From assembly GCA_964016985.1 (NCBI GenBank), contig OZ024823.1, positions 39,404,264-39,468,263 on the forward strand: DNA of 64,000 nucleotides. Direction: 5' to 3'. The notes under the pieces are model-generated. The model was not told the origin of the DNA, made no database searches, and worked only from the letters and a program-made list of their open reading frames with translations. Position numbers and translations under genes: made by a program. Numbering within the stretch: the first letter of the stretch is position 1; each line of letters opens with the position of its first letter. This DNA is from Anodontia alba. Lineage: Eukaryota; Mollusca; Bivalvia; Lucinida; Lucinidae. Positions 62,757 to 64,000 of the stretch are shown in pieces.

Positions 62757-63065
62757 TATTGTTTCGATTATGTATATTGCTTTCTTTCGACTACCATTTC
62801 AATTGGACAACCATAACATATATTATAAGTCATTTCAATGCTTGATCATACATTTGTTTTTCCGCCATACTTTACACTGAATATTGTTATCAAGGAGAGG
62901 AACCAAACAAGCAGATTGCTTTCGTTCCAATCCTATAAAGTGCGTTATGTGTTTTATGTACTAATGAAAGTATTTAAATAAAATATGTTTAAACCAAACC
63001 CCAGTTTTACTATATAAAAGTGAGGTTTAAGGGGGTCAAAATTATATTGGCATGTTTTCGTGATG

Positions 63066-63224
63066 AACTGGAACAACCCATAACAGGAACTTAATACGTC
63101 CCACGCCCTGTTGTAGTTACTGAGGTTTCACTATGTATAAATGTACATCAAAAAAAGGGCAATCTATCTGGATGCTTTTACCTCCCTTTCCAACGCAAGA
63201 CCACTCCAACAGAATATACAAGTA
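63066..63224. other. No feature recognised
   Basis: Short unassigned stretch between MITE-A and a K hairpin. Confidence 0.35.
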
Positions 63225-63335
63225 ATTTGCTGTCCTTTTAACCGAATCCCTTCTCAAATGGGATGAAGGAAAGAATTTGCTCCCTTCTGGGAGCAAAATC
63301 TTTCCATTAAGAGTATTCTGTTTGAGGAAGGAGAC
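63225..63335. mobile_element. Family K palindrome
   Basis: CCCTTCTCAAATGGGATGAAGG, AAAGAATTTGCTCCC, TTCT, GGGAGCAAAATCTTTCC, to GAGGAAGGAGACAAAC. Confidence 0.7.
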
Positions 63336-63369
63336 AAACATATTTTTACGTTTAGAGTGATTACGGAGC

Positions 63370-63470
63370 GCCAGATTGGGTGCATAAACCAGATCGGCAA
63401 ATCTAAGACATCAGAGCAGTCTGATCGGGACCTTTACTTTTTGTTTATCTTACTGCAAAATCCCTAAATA
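63370..63470. mobile_element. H-type remnant
   Basis: CGCCAGATTGGGTGC, AGAGCAGTCTGATCGGGACC, CTTACTGCAAAATCCC. Confidence 0.45.
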
Positions 63471-63480
63471 TTTGAACACC

Positions 63481-63840
63481 TTAGAGGCGCCATATTCCTC
63501 AAAAATAGACATTTTTTATCAAAGAAAGGTTTAATAAATTGATATATGGTATTAATACGATCATACGAGAAACGTGGCATTTGACAGCTTGTAAACTTTC
63601 AGCTAGTCTCGCATTTTTGAACAGGATCAAAACAGAAATGATTTTTTTTATTGTTTCTCTGAATTAATGTTGGCAACATTAATTCAGAATTCAGAGATAC
63701 GATAAAAAATCATTTCACTTTTGATCCAGTTCAACAACGAGAGACTTACTGAAATTTTACAGGCTGTCAGGTGCCACATTTTTATTAAACCTTTCTTGGA
63801 TAATAAAATGTCTATTTTTCGAGAAATATGGAGCCTTTAA
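63481..63840. mobile_element. Family S foldback, 360 bp
   Basis: TTAGAGGCGCCATATTCCTC at the left and GAGAAATATGGAGCCTTTAA at the right. The two arms, about 170 bases each, are inverted over their whole length (AAAAATAGACATTTT; AAGAAAGGTTTAATAAA; GATCAAAACAGAAATGATTT; TGAATTAATGTT), meeting at GGCA. No coding capacity. Confidence 0.88.
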
Positions 63841-63904
63841 CTCCTGAAATTTGAATAATTTAACTTCACTACCTATTGAAGTGCTTAGAAGATTTTAAGA
63901 TGCA

Positions 63905-64000
63905 TGGCAACCACTGGAGACGCTGATTTGACGCCTAGTTCTGCAGCGTCTGATTTGGGTCTATAGTTTGCTCAGGTTGTCAATCCCATACTTAGGGTAA
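63905..64000. mobile_element. G-type fragment at window end
   Basis: CTGGAGACGCTGATTTGACGCC, AGTTCTGC, AGCGTCTGATTTGGGTCTATAG, TTTGCTCAGG, then ATACTTAGGGTAA. The window ends inside it. Confidence 0.6.

Larger units (their letters stand above)
61848..62995 (+). mobile_element. 5'-truncated LINE with 10 bp TSD
   Basis: The insert is bounded by AAACCCCAGT at 61838-61847 and 62996-63005. It carries the end of a LINE reading frame, then a 3' untranslated part with a (TC)n run (62700-62754), and ends AAATAAAATATGTTTAAACC. There is no long poly-A tail. Confidence 0.93.
61631..63065 (+). mobile_element. MITE-A copy 16, split by a LINE insertion
   Basis: Left part 61631-61847 (ACAACACGCCTATTCAAATG, intact cassette, GTATACCCCTGTAAACCCC) and right part 63001-63065 (CCAGTTTTACTATATAAAAG to GGCATGTTTTCGTGATG). 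AAACCCCAGT is repeated at the break. Confidence 0.9.

Overview
The window reads as intergenic or intronic DNA from a repeat-dense, AT-rich animal genome, most likely a bivalve mollusc. This is inferred from the mix of repeats: tRNA-headed SINEs, a mariner transposon, LINE 3' ends, tandem ~152 bp cores next to ACGG microsatellite (the layout of bivalve 'pearl'/Helitron-like elements), long dinucleotide runs and very many palindromic MITEs. I could not recognise a host protein-coding gene, rRNA gene or convincing functional tRNA. The only protein-coding similarity is to transposons: a nearly intact mariner transposase with one frameshift (39966-41083, minus), a LINE reverse-transcriptase C-terminus (61849-62487, plus) and a decayed C-terminus of a second LINE (56938-57484, minus).

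Most of the annotation is a set of short non-autonomous elements, named here with local letters. A: ~278 bp, ends CATTACGAAAACA. B: ends GGGCCCAGTTGTTCAAA. D, E, F, N: CAGT... ends with TA target duplications, Tc1/mariner-pogo-like. I, K and part of G: TTAA-flanked, piggyBac-like. L, M (4 bp duplications), J, O, R, S: other palindromic families. H: families built round a GCGCAGTCTGATCAG core. T: a longer low-copy repeat that contains K palindromes. Many are nested: A in B (37594), B in H (56472), hAT in R (35190), I in T (10343), a LINE in A (61848), J next to a cassette (16392).

Layout. 1-5.5 kb: A, I, pogo-D and a 1.2 kb foldback element. 5.5-20 kb: SINE, pogo-E, J, a diverged direct duplication of T, five more A copies. 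19-31 kb: two ~152 bp tandem arrays, an exact 203 bp duplication, pogo-F, L and G copies. 31-39 kb: H, O, B, a hAT element, I. 39.9-41.2 kb: mariner. 41-56 kb: microsatellites, D, F, two M copies, two L copies, H. 56.4-57.8 kb: an H element holding B and a SINE-LINE chimera. 58-64 kb: duplicated tRNA-like repeat, I, a LINE inside A, and the S foldback.

The most unusual signal is structural. One palindromic cassette (TTCTTATTTC ... TTAGAAnCGCCTCG, then its mirror) sits in the middle of elements whose terminal repeats are otherwise unrelated (A, pogo-D, pogo-F, a hAT-like element). Its two arms carry matched, compensating differences between families. The G and H palindromes are likewise shared between different terminal frameworks. 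This suggests that hairpin modules move between, or are homogenised among, unrelated transposon families.
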